A DNA stretch of 64,000 nt from the NCBI GenBank assembly GCA_023250955.1, contig JAHEZQ010000009.1, positions 1-64,000 on the forward strand. The letters are read 5' to 3'. Shown here in pieces: positions 1-9,803 of the stretch (the stretch's first letter is position 1; each line of letters starts with the position of its first letter). This stretch comes from Melioribacter sp. (lineage in GTDB: Bacteria; Bacteroidota; Ignavibacteria; Ignavibacteriales; Melioribacteraceae). The position numbers were made by a program, and so were the translations under genes. Under the pieces are notes generated by a model. That model was not told the DNA's origin. It did not search any database and saw only the letters and a list, made by a program, of their open reading frames with translations.

Positions 1-54
1 AGAAAGCTCTGCATCATCAGGATGAGCAGCAAAGACCAAAACATCAAGAATCAT
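1..54 (-). CDS. bshB1: N-terminal fragment of a PIG-L/LmbE-family deacetylase, probably BshB1 (runs off left edge)
   Basis: Only the first 18 codons are in the window. They read MILDVLVFAAHPDDAELS, the beta-strand plus AHPDD zinc-binding motif that opens LmbE/PIG-L deacetylases. In BshB1 this enzyme removes the acetyl group from N-acetylglucosaminyl-malate, the second step of bacillithiol synthesis. A GAGG ribosome-binding site lies five bases before the ATG, and an in-frame stop sits a few codons further upstream, so this is a real start. It is transcribed divergently from gatB. The BshB1 assignment over other PIG-L deacetylases is inferred from bshA near position 62 kb and a bacilliredoxin near 37 kb. 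Confidence 0.72.
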   Translation of the reverse strand, partial: MILDVLVFAAHPDDAELS

Positions 55-178
55 ATGACCCTCAAGAAGTGATTCAATAATTCCATTTCAATATGAAGAA
101 TAATTTTTTGAAAGTAAAATACTAACCAATAGTTTGAAAATAATTATATTCGCTTTTGTAAATTCAATCTCAACTAAA

Positions 179-1621
179 ATGAATCCAAAATACGAAGCAG
201 TAATTGGTCTAGAAGTACATGCTCAACTTTTAACAGATACAAAAATATTCTGCGGTTGTTTCACCAAATTTGGTGTTCCGCCGAATACAAATGTCTGTCC
301 AGTTTGTCTTGGTCATCCCGGTGTACTCCCGGTTATGAACAAAAAAGTTGTTGAGTTTACTGTACTAATGGGGCTTGCTACTGAATGCACGATAAATGAA
401 AAATCAATCTTTGCCCGGAAGAATTATTTTTATCCCGATTTACCAAAAGGATATCAAATTTCACAATATGAAAAACCGATCTGTGAACACGGGAATATTT
501 CTGTTGAATTGAAAAGCGGATTAAAGAAAAATATTGGTATAACAAGAATTCATATGGAAGAAGATGCCGGGAAGTCAATTCACGATCAAGGCGATTCAAC
601 ACTAATTGATGTTAACAGGTGCGGTACACCATTGATGGAAATTGTAAGCGAGCCGGATATGCATTCCGCTGAAGAAGCTTATCTCTATTTAATAAAATTA
701 AAACAGATTGTAACTTATCTTGGAATTTGCGACGGCAATATGGAAGAAGGTTCTCTGCGATGTGATGCAAATGTTTCTGTCCGTTTGAAAGGTGAAGAAA
801 AATTTGGTACGAAGACTGAAGTAAAGAATATGAATTCATTCCGCAATGTTGAGAAAGCCATTGAGTACGAGATCGAAAGACAGATTGATATTCTGGAAGA
901 CGACGGAAAAATAATTCAGCAGACACTTCTTTGGGATGCAGATGCAAGCCTTGTTAAACCTATGCGAAGTAAAGAAGAAGCTCATGATTACCGCTACTTC
1001 CCCGATCCCGATCTTATGCCGATTGTTGTTTCTGCAAATTGGAAAAATGAAATTGCATCATCTATGCCTGAACTTCCCAAAAAAAGAAGAGACCGTTTCA
1101 TTTCAGAATTTTCCTTACCGAAATATGATGCGGAGATTTTAACTTCATCACGCGAGCTTGCCGATTATTATGAAAATGTTTTGAAAGTTACGAATGATTA
1201 TAAATCAGTTAGCAATTGGGTAATGACGGATGTTTTGAAAGTTGTAAATGATGACAAGATTTCAATTAAAGAATTTCCTGTTACACCCGAGAATTTAGGC
1301 AATTTGATAAAACTGATAAATGAAAATGTAATCAACGGAAAAATTGCCAAAGAGATTTTTCCAGAAATGCTGAGGACAAAAAAAGGTCCGCAAGAAATTA
1401 TAAAAGAAAAAAATCTTGTTCAGATAACAGATACAAAAGAAATAGAAACCGCTATTGATAAAATACTTTCCGCAAATGAATCTCAAATAAAGGAATATCT
1501 ATCGGGCAAAGATAAAGTTATTGGATTTTTTGTCGGACAGATAATGAAGGAAACAAAAGGTAAAGCAAATCCTCAGATTGTAAATGAGCTGCTAAAGAAA
1601 AAGTTAGAAACGTTTAGATAA
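179..1621 (+). CDS. gatB: Asp/Glu-tRNA amidotransferase subunit B (GatB)
   Basis: GatB is the kinase-like, tRNA-binding subunit of GatCAB, which amidates Glu-tRNA(Gln) and Asp-tRNA(Asn). The protein begins [17 protein letters not shown], the invariant GatB opening, and carries the YFPDPDLMP motif near the middle; a YqeY-like helical tail closes it. At 480 residues it has the usual family length. The reading frame is open from a TTG at 134, but family alignment puts the start at the ATG at 179. No strong Shine-Dalgarno precedes it. gatA and gatC are not adjacent. The last 18 bases overlap the convergent RmlD-like gene. Confidence 0.96.
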   Translation: MNPKYEAVIGLEVHAQLLTDTKIFCGCFTKFGVPPNTNVCPVCLGHPGVLPVMNKKVVEFTVLMGLATECTINEKSIFARKNYFYPDLPKGYQISQYEKPICEHGNISVELKSGLKKNIGITRIHMEEDAGKSIHDQGDSTLIDVNRCGTPLMEIVSEPDMHSAEEAYLYLIKLKQIVTYLGICDGNMEEGSLRCDANVSVRLKGEEKFGTKTEVKNMNSFRNVEKAIEYEIERQIDILEDDGKIIQQTLLWDADASLVKPMRSKEEAHDYRYFPDPDLMPIVVSANWKNEIASSMPELPKKRRDRFISEFSLPKYDAEILTSSRELADYYENVLKVTNDYKSVSNWVMTDVLKVVNDDKISIKEFPVTPENLGNLIKLINENVINGKIAKEIFPEMLRTKKGPQEIIKEKNLVQITDTKEIETAIDKILSANESQIKEYLSGKDKVIGFFVGQIMKETKGKANPQIVNELLKKKLETFR

Positions 1622-2488
1622 TATTTCTTGGATCGAGTCTCTAATGTTTTTCGGATATACTCCGCACGAATTCAACTTCTCCGTATTCAATGATACATCA
1701 GCAACTTTATAAGTTAATCCTGCTTCTTCCATAGTTTTTTTTACGAGAAGATCCTTATTAAAACCGCTTAGTTCACAAACCATTTCTCCTAGTTCATACC
1801 TGGATAGTCTCTCACTTCCTGCAAAATTTAAGATTTCTCCCGAAATATTTTTTTCAATCAGCTCACCTATTATCCTAGCAGAATCATGCAATGCTAAAGG
1901 TGTGCGGTATTGATCCGTAAATAATATTACTTCTTTACCATTTCTTAAATTATCATACATCAAATGAAAATTATTTCTTGTATGATTTAACCCGAGCCCG
2001 ATCAACAATGCTTCCCTAAGAATAATGTAATTATTAAATGTCTCTAGAATTTTTATTTCTCCCATTAGTTTAGTTTCAGCGTAAAGTGATAACGGAATTA
2101 GTTTTGCATCTTCTTTCAACATTGAACCGCGGTAACCAGCATAAACCAAATCAGTTGAGAGATAAATTAATTTCGAATTGTTCTTTGCACAAAGTTCAGC
2201 AAGATGTTTAGTTGCGTTCACATTTATATTATAAACAACATTAGTAGAAAGTTTATCAGCTTTTTCAGGGTTTGATACAGCCGCAGTATGAATAACAACA
2301 TCAGGGTTGAATGAAGTAAATATTTCGGTAAGTTTTGTTTGATCTGTAATTGATAATTTAACGGAATGAAAATCTTTACAGTTGCCAACGTTGGTTTGAT
2401 ATTGAGTAAGTATATCATGTTGCTTGCTCAATTCAAGATTCAAATATTGTCCCAACAATCCGCTTCCGCCGGTTATAAATATTTTCAT
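1604..2488 (-). CDS. RmlD-like extended SDR sugar-nucleotide reductase/epimerase
   Basis: A 294-residue extended short-chain dehydrogenase of the RmlD substrate-binding type. It opens with the NAD(P)-binding GGSGLLG (residues 7-13), has the [10 protein letters not shown] strand near residue 90, a Ser-Thr-Asp (STD) step and a YAETK catalytic Tyr-Lys pair near residue 137. Such enzymes reduce dTDP-4-dehydrorhamnose or act on related nucleotide sugars; some relatives are MAT2B-like. It stands alone and ends inside the 3' end of gatB, so the two genes are tail to tail with an 18-base overlap. A second RmlD relative lies at 59.8-60.7 kb next to a sugar kinase and looks closer to true RmlD. The exact substrate cannot be read from the sequence. 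Confidence 0.8.
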   Translation of the reverse strand: MKIFITGGSGLLGQYLNLELSKQHDILTQYQTNVGNCKDFHSVKLSITDQTKLTEIFTSFNPDVVIHTAAVSNPEKADKLSTNVVYNINVNATKHLAELCAKNNSKLIYLSTDLVYAGYRGSMLKEDAKLIPLSLYAETKLMGEIKILETFNNYIILREALLIGLGLNHTRNNFHLMYDNLRNGKEVILFTDQYRTPLALHDSARIIGELIEKNISGEILNFAGSERLSRYELGEMVCELSGFNKDLLVKKTMEEAGLTYKVADVSLNTEKLNSCGVYPKNIRDSIQEILSKRF

Positions 2489-2604
2489 TTGTTATTCACA
2501 TTCTACTATTTATTTATAGGAATAAAACATCGAAGTTTGAAAAAATTGTGAAAATATAATTGAGAATGGTGAACTATTCAATTGTAAATCGTAATTCAAA
2601 AATC

Positions 2605-3453
2605 TTAATTCGGTCGTAAAACCATAATTCCAGTTTGTTTTTTATTTCCTTTAATATAATCAGCCAGCGGTTTTTCTGTGATTTGAACTTTATATCCTAC
2701 ATTTGGTGCGTGCATAAAATGAATTCTTCCGTCATCCATTCTAATTGCAATACCAGTATGTGCAATATCCAGTCCTTCAACGTTGGTTGTAATTCCAATA
2801 ATATCTCCGCTCTGGATTTTGCCTTCAATGGATGCGATTTCTTCTTGCGGAATGAAAAAATACTTTCTTGTACTGATCTGCCGTTCAATATTTGAAATTT
2901 CTTTTACAAACTTAGGATTCTCTTTTAATTGTTTATAAGAATCAACATGAGTGCTCATAAAATTAATTTTCTTTACGTAACGTTTGCCGCCAAGTTCTTT
3001 TGTGATGTCTTTTCCTATATCACGATCGTCCATATCATAGATCCAATCGGAGAAATAATGAAGTCGTGAAGGATATTCTTTCAATTTTCCATCACGGTAT
3101 CGGATATTTGTTAATTCTTTCTGATAGTCTTCAAAAGTTGTATTCCCTTTTTTGATGCATCGCGCGAATACAAGAGATGTTTCAAGAAAAATGTAGCAAT
3201 CCAATCCTGTAAGATTTATAACAAGTTTTTCTTCGTCGCCTACTTCAAGTGTGTTAGCTACATAATCAGTTCCAAGAAAACTTTTTCCAATTTCGATAAT
3301 AACTTGATTGATTGGCAATGATGAGAGTTTTTGATCAACAGCAAAATTAAATTTTGAATTACAAACATCTACATCTTTCTGTGTGTAAATTGCCTGTGCA
3401 TTAGAATTACACACAAAGAGGAGAAGAAATAGAAATAGCAAAGACTTTTTCAT
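2605..3453 (-). CDS. Exported DUF1460 protein (NlpC/P60-like cysteine amidase fold)
   Basis: 282 residues with a Sec signal peptide (about residues 1-20, ending NAQ). The mature part matches the DUF1460 family, which has an NlpC/P60-like papain fold and is related to N-acetylmuramoyl-L-alanine amidases. Visible hallmarks are LTGLDC with the presumed nucleophile Cys86, the SRLHYFSDW segment near 129-137, GDIIGI near 216, and the GLDIAHTG motif with His232, followed by FMHAP near 246. A peptidoglycan-fragment or murein substrate in the periplasm is likely by family but not shown. Its ATG overlaps the dnaB stop by four bases (ATGA), so it is translationally coupled to dnaB. Confidence 0.82.
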   Translation of the reverse strand: MKKSLLFLFLLLFVCNSNAQAIYTQKDVDVCNSKFNFAVDQKLSSLPINQVIIEIGKSFLGTDYVANTLEVGDEEKLVINLTGLDCYIFLETSLVFARCIKKGNTTFEDYQKELTNIRYRDGKLKEYPSRLHYFSDWIYDMDDRDIGKDITKELGGKRYVKKINFMSTHVDSYKQLKENPKFVKEISNIERQISTRKYFFIPQEEIASIEGKIQSGDIIGITTNVEGLDIAHTGIAIRMDDGRIHFMHAPNVGYKVQITEKPLADYIKGNKKQTGIMVLRPN

Positions 3454-4928
3454 ATTGGAAAGTCCTCCGCACCTTGAGCAATAGCTGCTTGTTCTGCACC
3501 TGCCGGTAATTGTTGTTGTCTGAACCGATCAAGATTTTCAAATTTTGCATAATCTTTTATGAACCGTAATTTCACTTCACCGATAGGACCGTTTCTTTGT
3601 TTGCCGACAATTACTTCAGCAATTCCTTCGGTTGATTCACCGTTCATATCACCATAAGCGTATTGTGTTATATTATAAACTTCAGGACGGTATAGGAACA
3701 ACACAACATCTGCATCCTGCTCGATTGAACCTGATTCGCGCAAATCTGAAAGCATTGGCTTTTTATCAGAACGTGATTCAACTTGACGATTCAATTGTGA
3801 AAGTGCAACAACCGGAATATTCAATTCCTTAGCAAGAGATTTTAACGATCGGGATATTGTTGAAATTTCTCGCTCACGGCTTTCCATATGAACAGAAGAA
3901 CTAAGAAGCTGTAAGTAGTCAACAACTATTAATCCAATTTTTTTCTCATTCTTAAGTCTTCTTGCTTTAGCTCGAAGTTCAAGTATTGAAATTGCAGGAG
4001 TATCATCAATATAAATTGGTGCTTTACTAAGTTTATGTACTGTGCGGCTTATCTTTGCCCCTTCTTCCGCTTTAAATTTTCCGGTACGAACGTTGTGTGC
4101 ATTGATACGGGCCTCGGCAGAAATTAATCTTGTAGCTAATTGAATGGTTGCCATTTCTAAACTGAACACACCAACAGGTACGTTATGATCAATTGCAGCA
4201 TTGCGTGCTGCAGACATTGCGAATGCTGTTTTACCCATTGAAGGACGGGCAGCAACAATTATCAAATCTGATTTTTGAAATCCGCCGAGCAGATCATCCA
4301 ATTCAAAAAATCCGGAAGGAACAGAAAAGGTTGAAATATTTTTTGAGTGAATTGCTTCGATTAATTCCAATGCTTCTTTAACTGCTTTATCCATTGATTT
4401 GAAAGATTCTTTAATTCCCTTTTCGGAAATTTGAAAGATCTTTGATTCAGCGGCATCAAGCAGATCAAATACATCTTCATTACCTTCATAGGCGGAACCC
4501 GCAATTTCCATTGATGAAGAAATCAATTGGCGGAGAATCCATTTTTCCATAACAACACGTGCGTGATAATCAATATTTGCTGCAGAAGAAATATCTTGAG
4601 ATAATTTGCTGATATACGCTGCGCCGCCCGCTTCTTCAGTCTTACTCGATTTTTTTAATTCTTCATAAACTGAAACTGTATCAATCGGTTCGTTAGCTTC
4701 ATACAAGGAAGCCATAGATTCAAACACAACTCTATTTCGTTTATCGAAAAATGATTCGGGTTTTAAGATTTCGATTGCTTTAGGAACTGCATCTTCATCA
4801 ATTAACATTGCACCGAGTACAGCCATCTCAACTTCGGTTGCAGATGGAGGTTGGTTTGAAGATGATTTTAGTTTCTCAATATCAATATTGCGTTTACCGC
4901 TTTGCCTGTTGGTTACTCGTTTTGCCAT
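3450..4928 (-). CDS. dnaB: Replicative DNA helicase DnaB
   Basis: The hexameric 5'-3' helicase of the replication fork. The N-terminal primase-binding helical domain (about residues 30-130) is followed by a RecA-like motor with Walker A ARPSMGKT (227-234), Walker B IVVDYLQLL, and the conserved DLRESGSIEQDADVV segment. 492 residues is near the family norm and no intein is present. It begins right behind the uracil-DNA glycosylase gene and overlaps DUF1460 at its end, forming a udg-dnaB-DUF1460 unit. Confidence 0.97.
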   Translation of the reverse strand: MAKRVTNRQSGKRNIDIEKLKSSSNQPPSATEVEMAVLGAMLIDEDAVPKAIEILKPESFFDKRNRVVFESMASLYEANEPIDTVSVYEELKKSSKTEEAGGAAYISKLSQDISSAANIDYHARVVMEKWILRQLISSSMEIAGSAYEGNEDVFDLLDAAESKIFQISEKGIKESFKSMDKAVKEALELIEAIHSKNISTFSVPSGFFELDDLLGGFQKSDLIIVAARPSMGKTAFAMSAARNAAIDHNVPVGVFSLEMATIQLATRLISAEARINAHNVRTGKFKAEEGAKISRTVHKLSKAPIYIDDTPAISILELRAKARRLKNEKKIGLIVVDYLQLLSSSVHMESREREISTISRSLKSLAKELNIPVVALSQLNRQVESRSDKKPMLSDLRESGSIEQDADVVLFLYRPEVYNITQYAYGDMNGESTEGIAEVIVGKQRNGPIGEVKLRFIKDYAKFENLDRFRQQQLPAGAEQAAIAQGAEDFPI

Positions 4929-4929
4929 T

Positions 4930-5676
4930 TTATTTTGCCGTTAATTCATCATACAGTTTTCTAAATTTTTGTACGTCTTCCCAGCAGCCTCGTTTCCAAT
5001 TAGGATTTCTCAAAAGAGCTGCCGGATGATAGGTCGCCATTACTTTTATTCCGTCAAAATCATAAATACTTTCACGCAATTGTCCCAAAGAAAGTTTTTT
5101 ATCAAGCAATCCGTTTGCCGCAACTCTGCCAAGACATAAAATAACTTTTGGTTGTATCAATTCAATTTGCTTATGAAGATATGGAATACAAGTCTCCATT
5201 TCCAGTGGCAGAGGATCACGGTTATTTGGAGGGCGGCATTTCAAAATATTTGCAATGTAAACATCTTCTCTTTTAAAGTTTACAGCTTTTAATATATCAT
5301 TAAGTAATTTTCCGGCACGCCCAACAAACGGCTCACCCTGAAGATCCTCATCACGACCGGGTGCTTCACCTATCAACATTGCACCAGCATTTGGATTGCC
5401 GACACCAAACACAAATTTTGTTCTGGTTTTTCCAAGTTCACAATTCTGGCAATTACATATTTTAGAATTAAGTTCTTCCAGTGTTTCCGTCTTTTGAAAA
5501 TCCTCTAAAAATAAATTTTCCGCAACAGATATTTTACTCTCAGTTTTTTCCTTAACAACAATATTTTTTCCCTTCATTGAATCCTCAATTGCTGTATCCA
5601 TATTTTCAAATATAAAATCACCAAAGATTTCCTGCTGATCTTTAATTGCCTCGATTAATAATTTTTTGTCTAGCAT
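4930..5676 (-). CDS. Family 4-type uracil-DNA glycosylase with Fe-S cluster
   Basis: Removes uracil from DNA to start base-excision repair. The core (about residues 70-245) shows motif A GEAPGRDED (103-111) and motif B HPAALLRNP (217-225), both diagnostic of family 4/5 UDGs. Cysteines at 76, 79, 147 and 163 are placed to ligate the 4Fe-4S cluster. The first 65 residues form a charged extension that is less conserved in the family. The stop codon lies one base before the dnaB start, so repair and replication genes are cotranscribed. The operon has its own start downstream of the rpoZ terminator. Confidence 0.93.
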   Translation of the reverse strand: MLDKKLLIEAIKDQQEIFGDFIFENMDTAIEDSMKGKNIVVKEKTESKISVAENLFLEDFQKTETLEELNSKICNCQNCELGKTRTKFVFGVGNPNAGAMLIGEAPGRDEDLQGEPFVGRAGKLLNDILKAVNFKREDVYIANILKCRPPNNRDPLPLEMETCIPYLHKQIELIQPKVILCLGRVAANGLLDKKLSLGQLRESIYDFDGIKVMATYHPAALLRNPNWKRGCWEDVQKFRKLYDELTAK

Positions 5677-5760
5677 TCCAAACCCTATTAAAGATTTAAC
5701 ACGATTGGTAGTAGGAAATTAGTAAAATCTTTACTGAAAATTTAGCACGAACTTTCATAC

Positions 5761-5799
5761 AAAAAAGAAAAGCGGAGATCATTTGCTGATTTCCGCTTT
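5761..5799 (-). terminator. Rho-independent terminator after rpoZ
   Basis: Arms AAAGCGGA (5769-5776) and TCCGCTTT (5792-5799) pair perfectly, with further inner pairs ATCA/TGAT across a single mismatch. On the minus strand the stem is followed by CTTTTCTTTTTT. It lies between the rpoZ stop and the next operon (udg-dnaB). Confidence 0.88.
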
Positions 5800-5819
5800 G
5801 TTAAAAGAAAAGCTAAATA

Positions 5820-6119
5820 TTATTTATCTTTATCAGTTTTGTATCTGTATTCGATTTTTCCATCAACTAATTCTTTTATTGCATTGATATGAGCTTTCTC
5901 GCGTTTTTCAAATTCTAACGAAAGTTTCATCTGCTCTGGATTTTCACGGTCTTCAAATTCATCTTCGTGGCCGGATGTCATTGTACTTAAGAGCGAATTG
6001 AATTCGAGTTTATTATCGTCGTTAAGTTTCCTCGCACGTTTAGCTGCAACGATAACGGCTTCATAAAGATTCGGTATGCTCGCTTTAATTTTAGTTAGGT
6101 TAATTGGTTTTATTGCCAT
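5820..6119 (-). CDS. rpoZ: RNA polymerase omega subunit (RpoZ/Rpb6 family)
   Basis: A 99-residue omega-type subunit that helps fold and hold beta-prime. The segment PNLYEAVIVAAKRARKLN (about residues 16-33) is the conserved Rpb6/omega helix, in the form seen in Bacteroidota relatives rather than the E. coli form. The C-terminal half is acidic and then basic. It follows gmk by 14 bases, matching the gmk-rpoZ linkage known in many bacteria. An AGGAG site precedes the ATG by about eight bases. Confidence 0.88.
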   Translation of the reverse strand: MAIKPINLTKIKASIPNLYEAVIVAAKRARKLNDDNKLEFNSLLSTMTSGHEDEFEDRENPEQMKLSLEFEKREKAHINAIKELVDGKIEYRYKTDKDK

Positions 6120-6133
6120 TTTTACTTCTCCTG

Positions 6134-6697
6134 TTATATTTCTTTTTCTATAATTTTTTTTACTTCTTTTTTTGCTTCTTCAAGATTCACATTAGAGACC
6201 ACGTAATCAAATTGATCTTTAAAGCTTAATTCCATTTCAGCTCGTTCAATACGTTTCTCAAGATCTTCATCTGTTTCAGTGTTTCGTTTTATTAATCTGT
6301 CTTTTAGAACATCAATACTTGGAGGAGCAATAAAAATTAGAACTGAATTTTTATAAACCTTCTTGATACTTATTGCGCCTTTAACGTCAACTTCAAAAAC
6401 TGTTGATAGTCCTTTTGCAAGATTACCATCAACTAAACTTTTTATTGTACCGTAATAATAATCGTAAAATTTTTCCCACTCAACAAATTCACCATTATCA
6501 ATCTTCTTCTTAAATTCATCTTCTGATATAAAATAATAATCAACGCCCTCTTTTTCAGTACTTCTTCTTTTTCTTGTCGTTGCTGAGACAGAAAATACAA
6601 ATTCGGAAAAATTTTTTAACACATCGCGAACTATGGTTGTCTTACCGGAACCGCTTGGCGCAGAAAATACATATAATTTTGCCTTATTATTTGCCAC
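6134..6697 (-). CDS. gmk: Guanylate kinase
   Basis: Phosphorylates GMP to GDP. The P-loop SAPSGSGKTT is at residues 12-21, followed by the GMP-binding STEKEGVDYYF segment and the lid region. 187 residues is typical. The start is a GTG, three bases after the yicC stop, so the two are coupled. Order yicC-gmk-rpoZ is a common bacterial arrangement. Confidence 0.95.
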   Translation of the reverse strand: MANNKAKLYVFSAPSGSGKTTIVRDVLKNFSEFVFSVSATTRKRRSTEKEGVDYYFISEDEFKKKIDNGEFVEWEKFYDYYYGTIKSLVDGNLAKGLSTVFEVDVKGAISIKKVYKNSVLIFIAPPSIDVLKDRLIKRNTETDEDLEKRIERAEMELSFKDQFDYVVSNVNLEEAKKEVKKIIEKEI

Positions 6698-6700
6698 GGT

Positions 6701-7576
6701 TTACTCAATGTTCTGAATTTGTTCACGAATCTTTTCTATCTCTTCCTTTATAGATATTCCGCTGTGAGAAATTTCCGATGAAACAGATTTACTATTTATC
6801 GTATTTGCTTCACGATTCATTTCCTGAACTATAAAATTAAGTTTTCTTCCGGCATCTTCCGATTTCGAGATTGTATCAAGAAACATTTTAATGTGACTGT
6901 GCAAACGAACGCATTCTTCTGTTACATCGGCACGTTCTGCAATTAACGCAAGTTCCATATTCAATCGGTCTTGATTGTTGGATAGGTCCGCGACCAATTG
7001 TTTTGCTTTTTCTTTTATCTTTTCAAAATAAGCTTTAATACTTTCTTCTGATGAGTTTTCAATTTTTGATAGAGCATTAATTATTATTTGAACTCTTTTA
7101 CGTAAATCTTTTTCAAGTTCATTTCCTTCAGCTTCCCGCATTTTGTTTAATTCATTAATAGCCGTATCAATTGCTTCAACAACAATTTCAAATTCTTCTC
7201 CGGCTTGTTCATAATCATCCTTGAACAGCATATTCTGGAAAAGAAGAACATCGCTAAGTTTAAGATTACCTTTTATCTTTGAGTACTTTTTAATATCCTT
7301 TAACAGACTAATTGCATACTTAACACCTGCAGGATCAATCTCATTAAATCGTTCTTCAACTTCACCTTTACGTACTGAAACTGCCAGATAGACTTTTCCT
7401 CTTTTGATACGGTTCTTGACTTTTTCCCGTATTTCAAATTCTTTATTCATAAGAAACTTAGGAATTCGAAGCGAAAGATCAAGATATCGGCTGTTAAGAC
7501 TTTTTAATTCGGCTTCTACGGTAATATCGTCTCTTTGAACGATAGCTTTACCATATCCGGTCATACTTGAAATCAT
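6701..7576 (-). CDS. yicC: YicC/YloC-family endoribonuclease
   Basis: Opens MISSMTGYGKA, the signature start of the YicC family, with the long alpha-helical middle and the conserved GRKLNFIVQEMNREANTI block near residue 245. YicC proteins have been shown to act as RNA endonucleases. At 291 residues the length is normal. It is the first gene of yicC-gmk-rpoZ and is preceded by a recognisable Bacteroidota-type promoter. Confidence 0.92.
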   Translation of the reverse strand: MISSMTGYGKAIVQRDDITVEAELKSLNSRYLDLSLRIPKFLMNKEFEIREKVKNRIKRGKVYLAVSVRKGEVEERFNEIDPAGVKYAISLLKDIKKYSKIKGNLKLSDVLLFQNMLFKDDYEQAGEEFEIVVEAIDTAINELNKMREAEGNELEKDLRKRVQIIINALSKIENSSEESIKAYFEKIKEKAKQLVADLSNNQDRLNMELALIAERADVTEECVRLHSHIKMFLDTISKSEDAGRKLNFIVQEMNREANTINSKSVSSEISHSGISIKEEIEKIREQIQNIE

Positions 7577-7599
7577 CTGGGGTTCCTAAAAAGTGATGG

Positions 7600-7631
7600 C
7601 AAATTTAGTTAAAAATGCGTTGGTAAACAAA
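7600..7631 (-). promoter_or_regulatory. Bacteroidota-type promoter of yicC-gmk-rpoZ
   Basis: On the minus strand TTTG (7631-7628), a 20-base spacer and TAAATTTG (7607-7600) match the TTTG-N19-21-TAnnTTTG consensus of Bacteroidota primary sigma promoters. Distance to the yicC ATG is about 24 bases. Confidence 0.6.
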
Positions 7632-7666
7632 GTTGGTTTACTAAGTAGATTTCCAAAAAATATTAA

Positions 7667-9793
7667 TTAAAACGCCTCTCCAATTCCAATATGAAATTGC
7701 AGAATCTCTTTCCAGAATTCTTTTTTAACCATTGGGCGTCGGTCATTCGGATCATAAATTTTTAGACCGAAATCAATTCTTAAAGGAATAAAATCCGAGT
7801 AATATCTTAAACCAAAACCTGCAGCAACAGCAATTTCATCAAAACGAAATTCTTTGTATCCGTTCCAAGTATTTCCATAATCTATAAAAATTGCTGTGCC
7901 AAAGCGTCCAATTAACCGGTTGCGTGTTTCAACAGAACCTTCCATCAAAAAGAATCCGCCAGTTGCAGCGCCTTTACCAAGAAATGATTCAAGATCATCT
8001 TGAGTGGGATTAGCACCTAAATCAAATTCAACTTTATTAGGAACAAGTTGTCGTGTTCCCCAGCCTCGTACTGAATTACTTCCGCCGGCATATAATCTTT
8101 GATTTAATGGAATAGCCGATTGTTCGCCACGGTAAGTAAATATTTGTCCAATCCTAAATTTTATTCCCAAAGCATCTAATTTGGAATCATAAACAGGTAG
8201 ATAAAATGATGAAGTAACAACGCTTTTAAAAAATAACGGACGAACAAAATCACTCTTGAATATTTTGCTGATCAGGTATGGAATAGAGTTTCCATCTTCA
8301 AATAAAAAAGAAAGAGCATAACCATTTGAAGGGAAAAAAGTATCGTTGGTTTTGTTAGCTCCTAAATTAATTCCGACTGCAGCATTCGTGCTCTGGGAAA
8401 TATACTTGCCGCTAAGGTCTTGATCTACGTAATAACTAGCGACAGAATCTGCAAAATCTTTAGGAGCTCCATATCTAATTTGAAAATACTGGCTGAATAA
8501 ATTTATTACGTATGGTCTTTTGTAATCATATTCAGATCGCTCAACATTTAAATATACGTTAAACGAATTGAAGTAGAGAAACTGCGGAAGTTCGAAATCA
8601 AAGCTTAACCTTCCGCCTATTATCGTAGCGTTATATTCATTTTTTCTTTTTTGTGCAGTAAAATAAGTTTCAAGTTTCGTTGTAATCGGTGCACCGAAAA
8701 GAAACGGCTGCTCAATAGAAATGCGTGCATCGAAGTAACCGTAAAATGCGGAATCCGCAAAAGAAGGATGCTGTAAGAATTCAGAAATGTTCTGGGCTGC
8801 TGCAGAAGTACCAATTGTAACCTTTCTTGCATCGCCAAGAAAATTTTTCTTGATAAAGTTTAAAGCCATACCAAGATTGAAGGTATTATCTTCATTATTA
8901 ATTATTATTTCAGGTGATAGTTCATGCATTAATCCGATATCTGCACTTATGTTAAGTGGAACATTGTTTCCTATCGTGTCGGAAATAACACTGCTAACAT
9001 TAGCAGAAGTGAAAAGATTCGTCCTAAACAATCTTACCGTCCCTCTTTGAATATCGTAATTACTATACCAGCTTCCGACTTTTATTCCAACAATATCTTT
9101 TAACAAAGCATCGTCAACTAAATCAGCTCCTTTGCCTGTTCGTTGAGCATACAAATCGCTAATCTTATATCGGTTTCCGGGTATAAATTTTAATTCTACA
9201 GCAACTTTATTTTTCATAGTATCTACAATAACAGTTGGCCTATCTGCATTCACAAGCATAAATCCATGATCACGGAGAAAAGACAAAGTATAATTTTTCT
9301 TCTCATCAACAATTGCATCTTCATAAATTTTGTTAGTATCTACCTTACAATAATCTGTAAGTAATTCTTGAAATTCAGGTGCAATCCATTCTAGACCCTT
9401 TAAAGTCAAAGAATTAAAATAAACCGGTTGAGATTCGATGATTTTGTAAGTTAGTTGTGCTTCGTAATATGTTGTATCTAATTCATAATTAGAACTAATC
9501 TTAACTCTGAAAAATCCTTTTGAATGGTAAAAATTTTTTAGAGCATTTATATCTGATGTAACTAGAAGAGAATCAAAATAAACAGCTTTGCCGCCTAAAG
9601 ACGAAAATTTATTTAAGAGCTGCGATAACCTGTTTGGAGACTCTTTAGAAAAAATTACTTCTCTAAGATCAGATGAGGAAAAATTATTATTACCTTCAAA
9701 ATCTATCTGGGTAAGATCATATTTTATATTTGACTGCGCTGATAATCCGTAGGCAAATAGTAATAAGATGACAAAGACATTTCTAGATTTCAA
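7667..9793 (-). CDS. Omp85-family outer membrane protein (BamA/TamA-like)
   Basis: A 708-residue exported protein: signal peptide (about 1-19, ending SAQ), two to three POTRA-like domains (about 25-300), then a 16-strand-type beta-barrel. The barrel contains GGSNSVRGWGTRQL, the conserved loop-6 V-R-G-(W/F/Y) motif of Omp85 proteins, and ends in an aromatic Phe typical of outer-membrane barrels. Omp85 proteins insert or export envelope proteins; the small POTRA count favours a TamA or accessory role over the essential BamA, but this is inference. The start is a TTG with AAGGG upstream, directly behind the LDT-like gene. Confidence 0.87.
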   Translation of the reverse strand: MKSRNVFVILLLFAYGLSAQSNIKYDLTQIDFEGNNNFSSSDLREVIFSKESPNRLSQLLNKFSSLGGKAVYFDSLLVTSDINALKNFYHSKGFFRVKISSNYELDTTYYEAQLTYKIIESQPVYFNSLTLKGLEWIAPEFQELLTDYCKVDTNKIYEDAIVDEKKNYTLSFLRDHGFMLVNADRPTVIVDTMKNKVAVELKFIPGNRYKISDLYAQRTGKGADLVDDALLKDIVGIKVGSWYSNYDIQRGTVRLFRTNLFTSANVSSVISDTIGNNVPLNISADIGLMHELSPEIIINNEDNTFNLGMALNFIKKNFLGDARKVTIGTSAAAQNISEFLQHPSFADSAFYGYFDARISIEQPFLFGAPITTKLETYFTAQKRKNEYNATIIGGRLSFDFELPQFLYFNSFNVYLNVERSEYDYKRPYVINLFSQYFQIRYGAPKDFADSVASYYVDQDLSGKYISQSTNAAVGINLGANKTNDTFFPSNGYALSFLFEDGNSIPYLISKIFKSDFVRPLFFKSVVTSSFYLPVYDSKLDALGIKFRIGQIFTYRGEQSAIPLNQRLYAGGSNSVRGWGTRQLVPNKVEFDLGANPTQDDLESFLGKGAATGGFFLMEGSVETRNRLIGRFGTAIFIDYGNTWNGYKEFRFDEIAVAAGFGLRYYSDFIPLRIDFGLKIYDPNDRRPMVKKEFWKEILQFHIGIGEAF

Positions 9794-9803
9794 CAGTAAC
9801 CCT

